DNA from: Bryoerythrophyllum caledonicum
Taxonomy: Eukaryota > Streptophyta > Bryopsida > Pottiales > Pottiaceae
Direction: 5' to 3'
Assembly: GCA_963971425.1 (NCBI GenBank)
Contig: OZ020523.1
Coordinates: 22,053,105-22,117,104 of the forward strand
Length of the DNA: 64,000 nucleotides
The translations under genes and the position numbers were made by a program. The notes below the pieces were generated by a model. The model did not search any database. It saw nothing but the letters and a program-made list of their open reading frames with translations, and was not told where the DNA came from. Positions 46,051 through 58,400 of the stretch are shown here, one piece after another. Numbering within the stretch: the stretch's first letter is position 1; every line of letters begins with the position of its first letter.

Positions 46051-48546
46051 CTGGATATGCCATTGGGGAATATGTAGTGGCCAATGCAGGCCATAGCCCC
46101 ACGCATGCATTTCACTCCCACTTGATGGCAACAAACAAATGTGGGGGCATTGCATACATGGTAGGAGCCTTGGTTTGAATTGTGGGAAGGCCTTTCAATC
46201 ATTGTCCGCATTAAAGTAAAAATGCCACTACACTTACCCTTCAATAAGTATACGTACTTTTTCTTATTTAAAGTAGGTTTCCATTCTTGCTGCCAACTTT
46301 GACACCCTTGAGAGGGTTGGAAAATTGTTAATTTACCATGAAATTTTAGGCATATGAAATTATATCTACCTATATAATAGGCGTCAATCCGTCTGTCCGC
46401 CGCTCCCGGTCACGTGACCTTTGGATTTGCCATTTGAATCAAATGTGCCCTTTGAATTGAATGGAAACCATAATTTCCAACATATTGAAACTACACAATA
46501 TACTACCTCGGGTACTAAAATAAATGATAGTTATCTAAAGACAATAACACGTACATGAAATAAATAATGGATATTTAAAGTGAATAATAGGTATATATAT
46601 TACATAATGCGTATATAATGGGTAAATTTGATTTTTGCATTTACATACGTTTATTTAACTTGGAATTGCCCCGGCCAGTTGATGACAATGGGGGAAGTAC
46701 TTTTCCATTTAGATTCGACTTGAGCTTATAGGTTTTAAAATACAAAACATACAAACGTAAATTTAACACACCACCCTCCGCTCTCCTTGTCGGGACGACG
46801 GGTACCAACCCTAGTGTGCAATAAATACAAATTCAATCCTTGGAAGTGTATCAAAGTTGACAGGAGTGGAATTTTCCTCACAACTACACATGTTGGTAGA
46901 TTTTGAATATTTTTTTAGTTGTGTGGATATTTTGGACTTGAAATTTTTCACAAGTATAATCACCATAGATGTGGTCTCGTCCCCAAAATCCCATGGACAA
47001 AAATTGTTTTTTCAATCTTTGGGAGGGTGTCAAATGGTAGCTGTGAAAATTTTCTCATAGCTACACATGTTGGTAGATTTTGAATATCTTTTTTTATATC
47101 CATCTTTTGGCCTTGAATTTTGGCACACATGTTGTCAACATAAAGATGGTCTTGTGCCCAAAATTTCATGGTAATTTAACAACTTTTCAGCCCTCAGGAG
47201 GGTGTCAAAGTTGGCAGCAAAAAAGAAACACACTATACATAAGAAAAGTATGTATGGTTATTGAAAGGTACTATACATTTGAAGGATCCTAGTTGTTGGC
47301 TTCTCATACATATTGTTGGATAAATGAGGCCCCTTCTCATCGGGACCAAGTTTGGGTTGACCCAAGTTTGGCTTGAGAGGCCGTCGCTCTGGCGCCAAAA
47401 CTCTCTTAACCTCTAAAGAATTGGATCTTGTGCTTCACCAAAACCACCCCAAAACTGCCACTTTGAGATATTATTAGACTTATTCAAACAACTTTTACTA
47501 TTGTCAACCGTTGGATCTTTAAGATATGTACTACAAGAAGAAACCCTATTTTTTTTGGTAAATTTTGACCGTACGGATTGAAAGATATATGTATTTGAAG
47601 AGTGAAAATTTATTTTTTCTACTGTGCCCGGATAGGTTCATGGTACTTTGACTCAAGATTATGCATAAACTCAATGGATCTATGCTCTACCTTGTGTTAG
47701 ATCATTGCATGCCAAAAATCACAAGTAATGGAGGTGATTACAATAAGAAAAATGGACCTGCAACAACTAGGTGTGTAGAAAGTGGCTCTTGTTTATTTAT
47801 TTTTAAATTAGTGAAATAATTGTTGGATCTAAAATCCAAACGGTGAATAGGATTATTATGACTTAATCTAACAAAAAATCTAGTAAATAAATTCCAAAAA
47901 AAAGGAATTCTTAATTTCTATGCGTTTTTAAATGAAAACAATTAAGTTTGCCAAGAACTTTCTTTCACTACTACCCGCCTCAAAAAGGTACAATTGACAA
48001 CTCTACAACAGCGCTATTCATCTTCATAATGCCCTACCCGGCTGCCAAAAGAGTTGAGCTTTTTATGTTTGAAGCACCATAACTTCTTCCTTATAAATCC
48101 AAAAAAAAATTAAAAATTCCCTACAATGATAACCCGTATCCCTATAATGTTACAAGAAGTAATCTTTAAAAATGGATTTTTAGGAACGTGCCCAAAATTG
48201 ATTTATCTCGCGCATAAACAAATTATCCTTTAGGGATTAAAGTTCAACCATATAGACACAATGAAGGGGGACGGCCTTTGGACTTTGGCCTCTAGTGTGA
48301 AGGATGAGAGGCAAAACTTTGGTCATTCTCTCAATCTCATCGGTAGAATTCGACAGCCTCTTGACTTTGGTCCATGTGTAAAGCGGCCCAGAGCTTAGCT
48401 TGTACAAGTTTTTTTAGTTAGAAAAATTAGCTAAAAGAAGGGGTGCTTTCTTCTTGATTGGTAAATTTCCTATATGAAATTTTAGGTCTATTTATGGCCT
48501 TGGGAAAATTAGAGATGAATAGACAACCAAAAGAAATAATAGTAGG
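46051..48546. other. gene-free repeat-rich stretch
   Basis: No gene. Around 46855-47220 a block with CACATGTTGGTAGATTTTGAATATCTTTTT and GGAGGGTGTCAAA occurs twice about 185 bp apart, a diverged tandem duplication. Confidence 0.5.
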
Positions 48547-48782
48547 TTAACCCATAAACGTCAATCGGGAACCGTATATATGGGCACATATTTTACTTTG
48601 TAAAATATTAAAGAAATGTATTAATGTTTAGCAAGACTAACACCTTTAAATTAAAAATTCTTCAACCAACATCTTTCATTTAGAGGTCATTTCAATATTT
48701 GAACATTATCATATTCAAATTCAACACCGTACATGTAAAATACTATAGCCACCAGTGGGGCGTTATGACATTTAAAGGTTAA
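48547..48782. mobile_element. TTAA-bounded MITE, internally deleted copy
   Basis: A 236-bp relative of 1846-2224. It starts TTAACCCATAAACG and ends TTTAAAGGTTAA. It shares the subterminal CACATATTTTAC block and the later ACATCTTTCATTTAGAGGT block, but lacks about 140 bp of the right half. Confidence 0.65.
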
Positions 48783-48861
48783 GTTAGTATTTTTGATATA
48801 TTATTACAGGCTTTCTTTTACAACCGTGGTCGGGTCATGTGTATGACAATGGTAGAATGTA

Positions 48862-49260
48862 AAGTTGGATGACCTATAACCACCAACATAAGCTTGCTGA
48901 CCAATTTATAGCATTTGTATACGTGGTAAGACATTTTTTGGGAATTCAAAATAGGATTTCATGAATATTGCAATTGTCATGACCATTTATTTCTTCATAT
49001 TGAAATTGCTACAAATTTTCAAAGTGGATAGTAAGCCGTTACCCATTCCTCGACATACAAAACTCTCTATTTCCACACTAAGTTGTACTAATGACCACTT
49101 ATGCATTGACTATAAACCGGCAGCTTTGAACCAATCATGAACTGACACCCAATCATAACTGACTTCCTAAAATTTCGGAAATGGGGTGGGTCTATGGTGG
49201 TTTTGGTCCACTTTAGCTTGTTGGTTCTGGGGTTCGTGGTGGTTATAGGTCATCCAACCT
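48862..49260. mobile_element. 399-bp TA-flanked MITE, copy 1
   Basis: Flanked by TA at 48860-48861 and 49261-49262. Its ends are inverted repeats of about 23 bp including GGATGACCTATAACCACCA. It is non-coding, and a near-identical 399-bp copy lies at 51820-52218. TA duplication and short repeats suggest a Stowaway-like (Tc1/mariner-driven) MITE. The ends do not match the Tc1-type element at 31882. Confidence 0.85.
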
Positions 49261-49492
49261 TAGTGGAAGTGGAGGACATTTTTCCGTTATAGAGAGTCAC
49301 AGTAAACAGTATTTAGAGAATGTGCTGCTGTGGAATAAGTTACTTCATACAAGTGTAAGTTATTAAGTCTCCTTTCTTGTACTTCATGAAATGCTTGACA
49401 ATGTGTTATCTTTGCTTCAACCTCAATGCATTTGTGGAGATTCAATACCCCACCTTCACATGCATCTAGAATGTCTATTCTCAAGTGATGCA

Positions 49493-49802
49493 TTAACCCT
49501 TTAAGACTGAACGACAATATATGGGTCATTTTGACACAAGAACCTTTGTAGCAAGCGCTACCTGCTACCTCAAAGGGGGAAAAAATTAGACCATGACGTA
49601 GAGGTGGAGGAAGATGGGCATCTATTGAGACCATTGCCACAACAATTGGTGCAAGCATCGGCAAACTATAGTGATTTATGTGAAATGTGTTTGTAGATTT
49701 TGGTACTGAAATGTATCTAGTGGGTAGATGTCATTCTACATAATCTAGAACACTCGTAGATTCTCACCGGCCAGAAAAGCTCATTGACCTTAAAAGGGTT
49801 AA
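49493..49802. mobile_element. TTAA-bounded MITE
   Basis: Bounded by TTAACCCTTTAAGACTGA on the left and, inverted, TTAACCCTTTTAAGGTCA on the right, about 310 bp in all. The interior has CAATATATGGGTCA, recalling the subterminal block of the other TTAA elements. The 125-codon minus-strand frame across its left end is not a gene. Confidence 0.65.
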
Positions 49803-49887
49803 TTATAGTTGGAGACATGGATAAAACTGTCTAGCATTCTATGAAGGCTTGACAAAATGGTTTACATTTTACTAAAAGACCTTCATG

Positions 49888-50385
49888 AAGCAAAAAAACA
49901 CAGTTGGCATGGCTAAGACTATAAGTAAAGTACGAAGGTTTAGAGCAGCTCCACCGCGGGCCCCCGTCCCGGCAAACCTGCCCGGTTTGGGGGTCTAGGT
50001 GGCATGGCCCCTCCACCGTGGGCCCGGGGTACTGAAGACCGTTATTTTTTTTACAGGTTTTTTAAAGAGCAACGGAATAATTGTGTTTTATGGCGGCCTC
50101 CTCGAAAACCTCACCGGGCGTGACCTCCAATGATTAGCGTCCACGTGTTTGCCGAAGGATGCGGCATTCCTCGGCGAGGCATGCGTGGCTTCTACAGGGT
50201 TTAAAAAAAAAATTGCAGTTTTGCGGTGCAGGCGATGCGCCGCCTGCGTCACTCCAGGGCCGGCGTTTTAATTCCTTTAGCGGCCATATTCCCCGGTTTC
50301 CAGGCCGCGCAGTGGAGATGCTCATACATTTTACTAAAAGAGTAATGGTGTAGCCTCAGCCATGGCAACTGTGCTTTTTGCTTTT
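49888..50385. mobile_element. nested foldback MITEs
   Basis: The outer arms (around 49888-49920 and 50350-50385) are inverted, sharing the word CAGTTGSCATGGCT. An inner unit runs from 49945 (GAGCAGCTCCACCGCG) to about 50323 (inverted GAGCATCTCCACTGCG). GAGCATCTCCA-type ends are common among plant MITEs. The inner unit is GC-rich, unlike its surroundings. Both lack coding capacity. Confidence 0.6.
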
Positions 50386-51817
50386 TGTGAGGGTTTGTAC
50401 ACTAGGCTTTCAATTAAAAAAGCTTTGTACTTTCACTTTCTTTCGATGTATTGTATGGAAAACAAACTCTACACTTACTGTTCAAGTGTCATTTGTGAGA
50501 GGTGGTACCATACCTGAAGGTTGGAATTGGCACTGTAGCATTAAACATTTATGTATATGACTAAAATATATGTTTGGCATACAAATATGCTTGAAATTTT
50601 GTATTTTCACTGTTAGAAATATAACTTCTGGAATATTTGGCAGCTATTTTGATTTTGATTTTATTTTGCCGGTTCCCTCGGGTACAGTACTTTGACACAC
50701 AACGTGCATGCACAGCCAACAGAGACAATGGTGTTTTATAGATGCTATGATCATGGAAATGGCTCTTGACGCCACATGCGAATGTGGTTGCGATCAACTG
50801 CATCAATAAAAACACGACTGATAAAGCCATTAGAGTATCATCCACTCCACGGAGCACCTTCCAACATCCTATCCATGAGTGATGAAATAAATTTGTAATG
50901 TTTATTTTATTTCGATTAAATACACAAAAAGATTTTATGAACTTCAAGGAGGTACTTGAATTAAGCAATATAGAAATTGGAAAGTCAGTGATGCTTGGTC
51001 TAAGATAACCCTAAATTATAGTACTGGATAATAGTGTGCCCTAGTCAAATGGACACTTCTAGAAAATTGGTGTGAGATGAACAATGAGTGTAACATTTTG
51101 ATTGCACAGATTGGAAATTATAGTGTTTAAGACAAAATTAATGGTTGTTTCAAACCACCTCGCTTTTCTAGAGTCAACATTCTAAGCTCTTTTTGATAAA
51201 TCAAATTTTTTTACACTATGCAAAATTGTCAATCTTTCCCATCACAATCTTTATGATGTAAGGTACTTGTCCAAAACAATTCAAGTATGCTTATGATTTT
51301 TGACGCATCCAAAATAATCCTGCAACGAGAAGGGGTCCGAAATCACACAAAATACTTTTTTTTTTTTAAATTCTCATTTTCACATAAACTCCTAATTCAA
51401 GTAGTGAACATAAAGGTCATCATGTTTTATTCGGGTTGAAAAGAAAAGACAAGTGTTGGAGCGTCCATAAACTTTGAATTGTCTCGGTGTGAAATTTTGG
51501 CACTAGCTTTAATAATTCCAGTATGAAGGGAAATTCACACAATGCAGGGACGTAGGCTAGAAAAGGAAGTAAGTGGAAAATAGACAACTTTCTATGCGAA
51601 AAGAGATCTTTTTTTGTGACAACTTTATGGATGCTTACTTGTTCAAAGATACATGTTCCCAGGCCACATTGTATCCATGGCTCTGTGTTGTTCCCATAGC
51701 TGAGGAGAATTTATGGACAATTCAGACGCAGCCAAGTGGCGGTTCCCTTCGTGTGAATGGAGATCAGCCTCAGGTTTTGCTCCATACCATGGCTTGAGGT
51801 GGTCCACCAAGGCGTGT
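50386..51817. other. gene-free AT-rich stretch
   Basis: No supported gene. The 135-codon minus frame at 50561-50968 and the 74-codon plus frame at 51573-51797 have no motif and no splice context. Confidence 0.5.
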
Positions 51818-51819
51818 TA

Positions 51820-52218
51820 AGGTTGGATGACCTATAACCACCAACTTAAGCTTGCTGACCTATTTATAGCGTTTGTATACGTGGTAAGACATTTTTTGGG
51901 AATTCAAAATAGGATTTCATGAATATTGCAATTGTCGTGACCATTTATTTCTTCATATTGAAATTGCTACAAATTTTTTAAGTGGATAGTAAGCCGTGAC
52001 CCATTCCTCGACTTACCATACTCTCTATTTCCACACTAAGTTGTACCAATAACCACTTCTGCATTGACTAAAAACCGGCAGCTTTGAACCAATCATGAAC
52101 TAACATCCAATCATATGTGACTTCCTAAAATTTCGGAAATGGGGTGGGTCTGTGGTGGTTTTAGTCCACTTTACCTTGTCCATTATGGGGTTCGTGGTGG
52201 TTATAGGTCATCCAACCT
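51820..52218. mobile_element. 399-bp TA-flanked MITE, copy 2
   Basis: Same length, orientation and ends as 48862-49260, flanked by TA at 51818-51819 and 52219-52220. The two copies differ by scattered single-base substitutions only, so this family moved fairly recently. Confidence 0.87.
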
Positions 52219-52309
52219 TAAGAGTCCATACATTTTTGGGTTTTTTTTTTGGTAAAATACACAAGTTGGGGCCTGTGGCTCGTGGTTTACTATTTTATAC
52301 TACTAAAAT

Positions 52310-52430
52310 CATAATCTACGCAGTGAACCACGCAGCGGTCAACCACACAATGAACCGTGCACTGAACTATAGAAACTTTGTAGTCAACCGCGCAGTTAAT
52401 TGCGCAGTTAACCGTGCAATGAATCATGTT
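52310..52430. repeat. degenerate AACCRYGCAG minisatellite
   Basis: Irregular tandem words such as AACCACGCAG, AACCGCGCAG and AACCGTGCA repeat about eight times. The plus-strand frame shows Val-Asn-Arg-Ala-like periodicity because of this, not because it encodes a protein. Confidence 0.7.
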
Positions 52431-52469
52431 ATTTTTTTTAAAGTTTGTAGTGTAAAAACTACATTAAGA

Positions 52470-52510
52470 TGGTTGGACTAATGCGTTGCAAAGCAAGCGC
52501 CAATAGCTAG
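52470..52510 (+). mobile_element. candidate Helitron 3' terminus
   Basis: The imperfect hairpin GCGTTGC/GCAAGCGC lies 7 bases before CTAG, and the next base is T. This is the hairpin-CTRR/T layout of Helitron 3' ends. Candidate 5' ends are A/TCTACCTATATAATAGG at 46365, or a start near 52280. No Rep/helicase gene is present, so any element is non-autonomous. Confidence 0.35.
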
Positions 52511-54984
52511 TTAACCCCTAAAAGACCAAGTGGTCGTTCACGGGACGAATGAGACATGTGCAGGTTCTTAAAAATCTAATTTTGAATACGATTTGATAAG
52601 TTTCACGGGGTACTTTTTGGATTTTTAGGGGAAATGTTATGGAACTTCAAACATCAAAAGTTGGACTTCTTGGCAGCTTGCTAGGGTATTGTAGAGTTGA
52701 ATAGAACTATTGTTGCGGTGAATAGTGGAGTTTTCTTAATCAAGTAGCAATAAAAGAAAGTTCCTAGTAGCCCTCATTGATTTTACTTTTAAATGCATAG
52801 AAATTAGAAATTTCATTTTTTTCAGATTTTATTTTTAACTCTGTGAAAATAAGGCATGATGTTTTCATTTACCATTTGGATTTTAGATTCAACAACTATT
52901 TGTGTAATTAAAAAATAACATAGCTTTGTTAAGGAAATGATCGCATTTTATATCCCTAGTCACTGTAAGGCCTTTTACCTTATCATAAATTCGTCTATTA
53001 CTTGTGATGTTTAGCATGCAGCGACTTAACACATAATAGAACGTAGTTCCATAAAATGCATGCAATGGAGTGGAAAGATATGCCATTATTTGAGTCAAAT
53101 TACGTTGACCATGTCTGCTCACGGAAAAAAAAGACTTTGTGCACATCTCAAATGTATGTATCTTTTAATCCGCATGGTTGAAGTTTACTAAATGTTTTTA
53201 TTGTCTTTTTGTAATAGTTAGCTTAAAGTTTCAATGGTTGAAATTAGTTGAAAGATGTCCTAATAAGTTTCATAGCATGTCATCTTATTAGTTGAAAGAT
53301 GTTTAGATGAGTATTCATATTAAAGTTCACAAAAAGATTTATAAATAAATGGGAATTAGATTAAAACTTACATTGTGTTGATAGCTTAAAATTGACATGC
53401 AATATGTGAAGTAAATATATATTCAAAATTTATTATGATTTTTCTCACTTTTATATACTTGATTTTTCATATAAATGTTTCAGAATTTTCAAAGATCAAG
53501 TCAGACAGTGTGAATATGATGAGAGAAATTCACAATTACATAACTTTTCTTGAATCTCTCAGAAACAATTTCAATCATAGTTTTAAACCCAAATTAGTCT
53601 CCATGGATATAAAATACAATATAATACATAGCATTGTACTCATTATAATTTTAAATGTATTCATAGGTGTTTAAAGTGTTTTATAACTCCAAATTATGAT
53701 TTGATTTTTGCAAAATGTGTATGCCCATATTATATGTTAAGAACCTAATCCTTCTAATTCTTCAAGAATTTCGTATCAATTTCATTTTTATGCATTTATA
53801 ACTACCGTGTGGTATCTAGGGCTATAAAAGATCAGCTATTAACCCCTAAAGAGCCATTTCCCCTTGAAGAGACGTTTTTATTTTTTTGGCAAGGTTCCCG
53901 TAATATTAAAAAAATCTATGTTTAAAAAAAAATTAATTCTAAATTGTCCAAGATAAAAGCTTTTTGGGAAAATAATTATATATATATGTATATATAGAGA
54001 GAGATACATATATTTTTTGGATTTATGATTTAAAAGTTATTAGCCTTCAAAGTAAAAATTAGGATGCTCGACAACTTGGACAACCCTACGAACCAATGAA
54101 ATACAAGTGTCAAAGATGAGCACTATGTAAAAGCACAAACAATAGAAGATGGGTGGACCACCTAAAAATCATGGGTGGAAAGAAGACCTAAGAATATACC
54201 CTTCGTGAAAGTCTACAAATCCTTTTTAAATCGTAAAAAGATTCCAAGTGGATTGTGCTCGCAAAACTCATGGAGCAATCAATACAAGCTTGCCACGTAG
54301 GGTTTTTAATAATAAAAAATTAGTTGGTGTAAACAATTATTTGAAGATCTTGGCTTCTAGAGGAGTGGGTGATTCCTAAGTTTTCATAAACAATCCCCAT
54401 TTTCAAGGACTACCTTACCAAAAATTGCTTGGATGATTCAATAAATTGTGTAAAACTAAAGATTTTATTGCATATACCCTTTTTTCCCTCTAAATTAGTG
54501 AGAAAAAGAATGGCAGGTTTGAAACGTTAGAATTCTCAAATATATAAACTTGTACGCAACAAAACTTTCCGGTCCACTTCTGTAGTCATTGTCGTATTTT
54601 TCAACTTCCATGCACCAAACTATTTATTTCCACATGTTCTACTCCTCGTTTTGACCTAGACGTTTGCATACAAATAGCTAACACTGTATGGGTCATGATG
54701 GTAAAACATATAACACTCTTTAGTGTAAAGTTCCAAGATATGCTAATCAAAGTGGGGTGACCTTGTTGGACAAGGGGAAGAACCTTTTCCTCTCATTTCA
54801 AATGCTATCATCCTCATATATCTATGCACTAGATTGCTACCAAAAAAATATGGCATCTTCACATAGAAGTCTAGTTTGAAATCTTATGATTAAATATTTA
54901 AAAAATCTTAAAATTTTGATTTTGTTGCCCCTATATGACAGTGACACTTTTGGATTGAATTTTGAGAAAAATTGTCAAGAAACT
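52511..54984. other. gene-free AT-rich stretch
   Basis: No gene. TTAACCCCTAAAAG at 52511 and TTAACCCCTAAAGAG at 53839 are unpaired copies of the MITE end word. A TA-rich microsatellite with GAGAGAGA lies at about 53975-54010. Confidence 0.5.
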
Positions 54985-55346
54985 TTAACCCTTAAAGGTG
55001 AGTGGGGGACCATATATATAGTCACATATTTTACTCTTAACACACAAAAATGTACTAAACTTTAGCAAGACATACACCTTTGGATTGAAAATTCTTCAAT
55101 CAACATGTTTCATTCAGAGGTCATTTTAATATCTGAACCTAATCATGCTCAAATACAACACCATACATATAGAATACATGACCATTTTGCAACTTCTCAA
55201 GCTTGTAGCGGTTCCAATAATGATCTAAATTAAAACTGTCATGTGTCATTAGATCAAGCTCAACACAAATACAAACTTTTGTAACTATTGTATACATCAA
55301 TTCTTACACAGAAAACATCATGTTGCAACCCAAATGTGGCTTCTTA
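54985..55346. mobile_element. TTAA-bounded MITE, right end lost
   Basis: It starts TTAACCCTTAAAGG and is similar to 1846-2224 over about 360 bp, up to AATGTGGCTTCT, where the similarity stops before the right terminal repeat. It lies 66 bp beyond the IFT88 stop codon, so it probably forms part of the IFT88 3' untranslated region. Confidence 0.7.
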
Positions 55347-55411
55347 TCAAAAACATGGCAGTCTCTAGATAAAAACGAGGTGATGAGAGAGGGGTCCTGT
55401 ACCAGACTCAG

Positions 55412-58400
55412 CTACATGGGCAAGAGGTCGTCTCCAAGCTCCGGCCACACATCCTCCTCTACATTGGCTCCACTGGTACCCTTCTTGTTTGTGGTGCCGC
55501 GCAAGGTCCTGGGTGGAAGAGGAGACGAAGAAACCGAGGAGGACGAAGCGAACAAGGTGGAGTTCACGGCTCTGGATCCAGGCAACGACGATCCTGGCGA
55601 CTCTGACGACCGCGGCGATCCCTCCGCGTCCTCTCGTGTGCTCTGGCGCGACACTTCTCGGAACCCTATGGACCTGTCACCACATTTTATCCAAGACTAA
55701 GAATGTGGAGAAACCAAGGCTAATATTCTATTTTAATAGCCCAGATAAAACTTAGTATTGTCGAAAACCAATAATTAGCACCAAGTCAAATCATTAGTTC
55801 TATACCCACCCAGTTGCATTCAACCATGCCTATATTAGAGTTATTTGTTATAAGATAAGATTCAATAAGATACCCGCTCACTAATTATATATCAGATCAA
55901 AAGAAGAGCTTGATGGTGTTTCCATTATAAGTGTGGAAGAGCTTGGTGGTCTCTAAACCCGAATTCAAACATTTCTAGGAGTCTTTGAGAGTGAAGAAAG
56001 AGTTTGCATGAGACACCATGAATATAAACCAATTTCCTTTACTTTGAGCTGATTTTATATAAATTTCAAATGAAAAAGAGAGGGCGACTTTACAAAAAAC
56101 TCTATTATCTCGAAACATGGTATGTGGAAGCAGAACTTACCTCACGGGTACTCCTTTGGCAGGTTCTAATCTCAGCATCCGAGATCGTGATTCCGAAGCC
56201 ATGTCAATCTCGACCTTTCGAAGCTGAGACTCGTAGGTGCTCACTTCATCTCTCCTACCAAGCCCTGTGCACATGTGCAGCAGATACCTCAAGCACTCTA
56301 TGTTATCCGGGTACTTTGAAAGGATGGATTTGTACTTGGCCAAAGCTTCGGTGTAGGCGCCTGTACGCCTGTGGCATGACGCCACCATCAACTGCCATTT
56401 TATCTGTACACAGAAAAGGAATATCCGTGAGTCGAAACCCAATCCCATGTCACATACCTTGAGAAAGCTTTTCACAACTGAACATCGTTTGGTGACCAAC
56501 AAAACATGGTACGAAAGTACCCAAACTGAGTTCAACTGTGGAAGAATCTTGGTTTGCTTGGTGCAACTACAGTTTTGCCAATAATGCTATCTCTCTCTTT
56601 GACCAATTAATATTTTTCTCTCTACTCATATGACATAAATCTAACATACCCTATCGCATCTCCATAACAGAGTCTACTGTTAGGATACACAAATGATATC
56701 CAAATTTGTTCAAATTGCACTTAGGATTGCATCTCGCAAGCTTTGCACAAAAGTGCCAAGGTAACATAACCGACAAGGCATGGAGTGGTTAGATTCACGG
56801 ACCTCATTTGGCTGGATCTTGGACGCAAGATCGAAGAAGGGCATAGCCTTCTCGTACACTTCATTCTTCACATAGTAAGCACCCAACCACGACGTGATGT
56901 CCATGTTGGCCGGATACACACGGTGTGACTCGCTGTAGTAGTGCAATGCCTTGGGTTCATCGTCGCACTTGGCATGAAGACTACCCAGCATTGCCAACAC
57001 TCCTGCATCGTGCATTGCGCGCGTGTTCACAACTTCCAGCCATTTTATGGCTTGCCAGGTATTTCCCATCAAGTCGTTGATGTGCCCAACCTGGAAGAAA
57101 CAGCTGCAGTTACTTCAGTTATCATGATCTAAAAAGGAAAACACTTGGCCTTCAACCCTTATAGGGCTATGTTATTGGTACCATTGACACAGTTTTCTAA
57201 ATGCAAATTCCAAGTGCAATTCGAACATTTTAGATTTTTGATACCCTTTCTGTATTCGAACAATAGGCTCCGTTGTGTAGATGCAGTAGGGTATTTAGAT
57301 TATCACATGAGCTGAGAAGAAAGATATAAATTGGTCACAGAGGAATAGCATAATTGGCAATGTAAAAAACCGCCAATACAATGAATGAAGCGATTTTAAT
57401 ATTACTTACTACTCAATAAAGGACGATAAACTACCTGAAATAAAACCTCGATGTTGTTTGGAAGATAGTTGCTGAGTTTCTTGAAGCTGGACAATGCGTC
57501 TTCGAGTGCACCAAGACTCTTGTGACAAAGCCCAAGGTTGTAAACTGCCTCAACACAATCAAGTTCCATTTCTGCTGCCTCCCGGTAAACTGTCTTTGCC
57601 TCCTCCACATGTCCCTGCATAGAGCTATATTCATTATATTGGCGGTTCACATTGTCAACTGGGCTATCTCGCCTTGAACAATTTATATTTTCTCTCTACT
57701 CATGTAAGAAATCTAACATGCTCTAGTGCATCTACACGATAGAGCCTATTGTTAGAATACAGAAATGGTATCAATAATGTTTGGATTGCGGTTAGAGTTT
57801 ACATCTAGAAAGTATACCCATCATAAATCCGTATGAGCTAATCTAGAAACATACCCGGTTATACAAGCAGTTGCCTTGATTGACGAGCGCTTGGGCGTTG
57901 AACCGATTGGTTCTCACAGCAACATCTGCGTGCTTCTCAGCATTGGCAATATCTCCCTCTAAGAAATACAGGAAAGATAAGTTGGTTGCGGCACGAGCTT
58001 TCAGGTCTTTCTCTTTCTTCTCGAACTCCTTCAAAAGCACTATTGCCTGACCCCATATTCAACCGCCCAATGGCAATATCTCCCTCAATTTGCCAGCTCT
58101 AAAAAATTCGCAATACAAGTTGGGGCATCCATACCTGGGCAAAGTCTCGCCGGTGTAGATGTTGGAGAGCCTTGTCCATCTCCATCTCATTCGCAAGTGA
58201 AGGATATTGCTGGTCGTTCAAGCCCTCTACAACCCAGTCATACCCTTCCACAAAGTTGTGGAACAGCACAGGAGCGATGAGCCTTGCTGCAGTGAGGATG
58301 TATTTCAATGCCTGATTCTGCTTCTCCCTCAACTCTTCGCGTAGCTCATCATTCTGATCAGACACAAGTTCATCGTATTTGCATAGTCTTCTTCTCAGAT

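Noticed and set aside
52310..52430. plus-strand protein with Val-Asn-Arg-Ala repeats
   Set aside because: The periodic peptide results from a degenerate AACCRYGCAG minisatellite; there is no start or splice support.
55320..55700. 126-codon plus-strand frame
   Set aside because: It is antisense to the last IFT88 exon, which is in phase and ends in the expected DDLLP motif.
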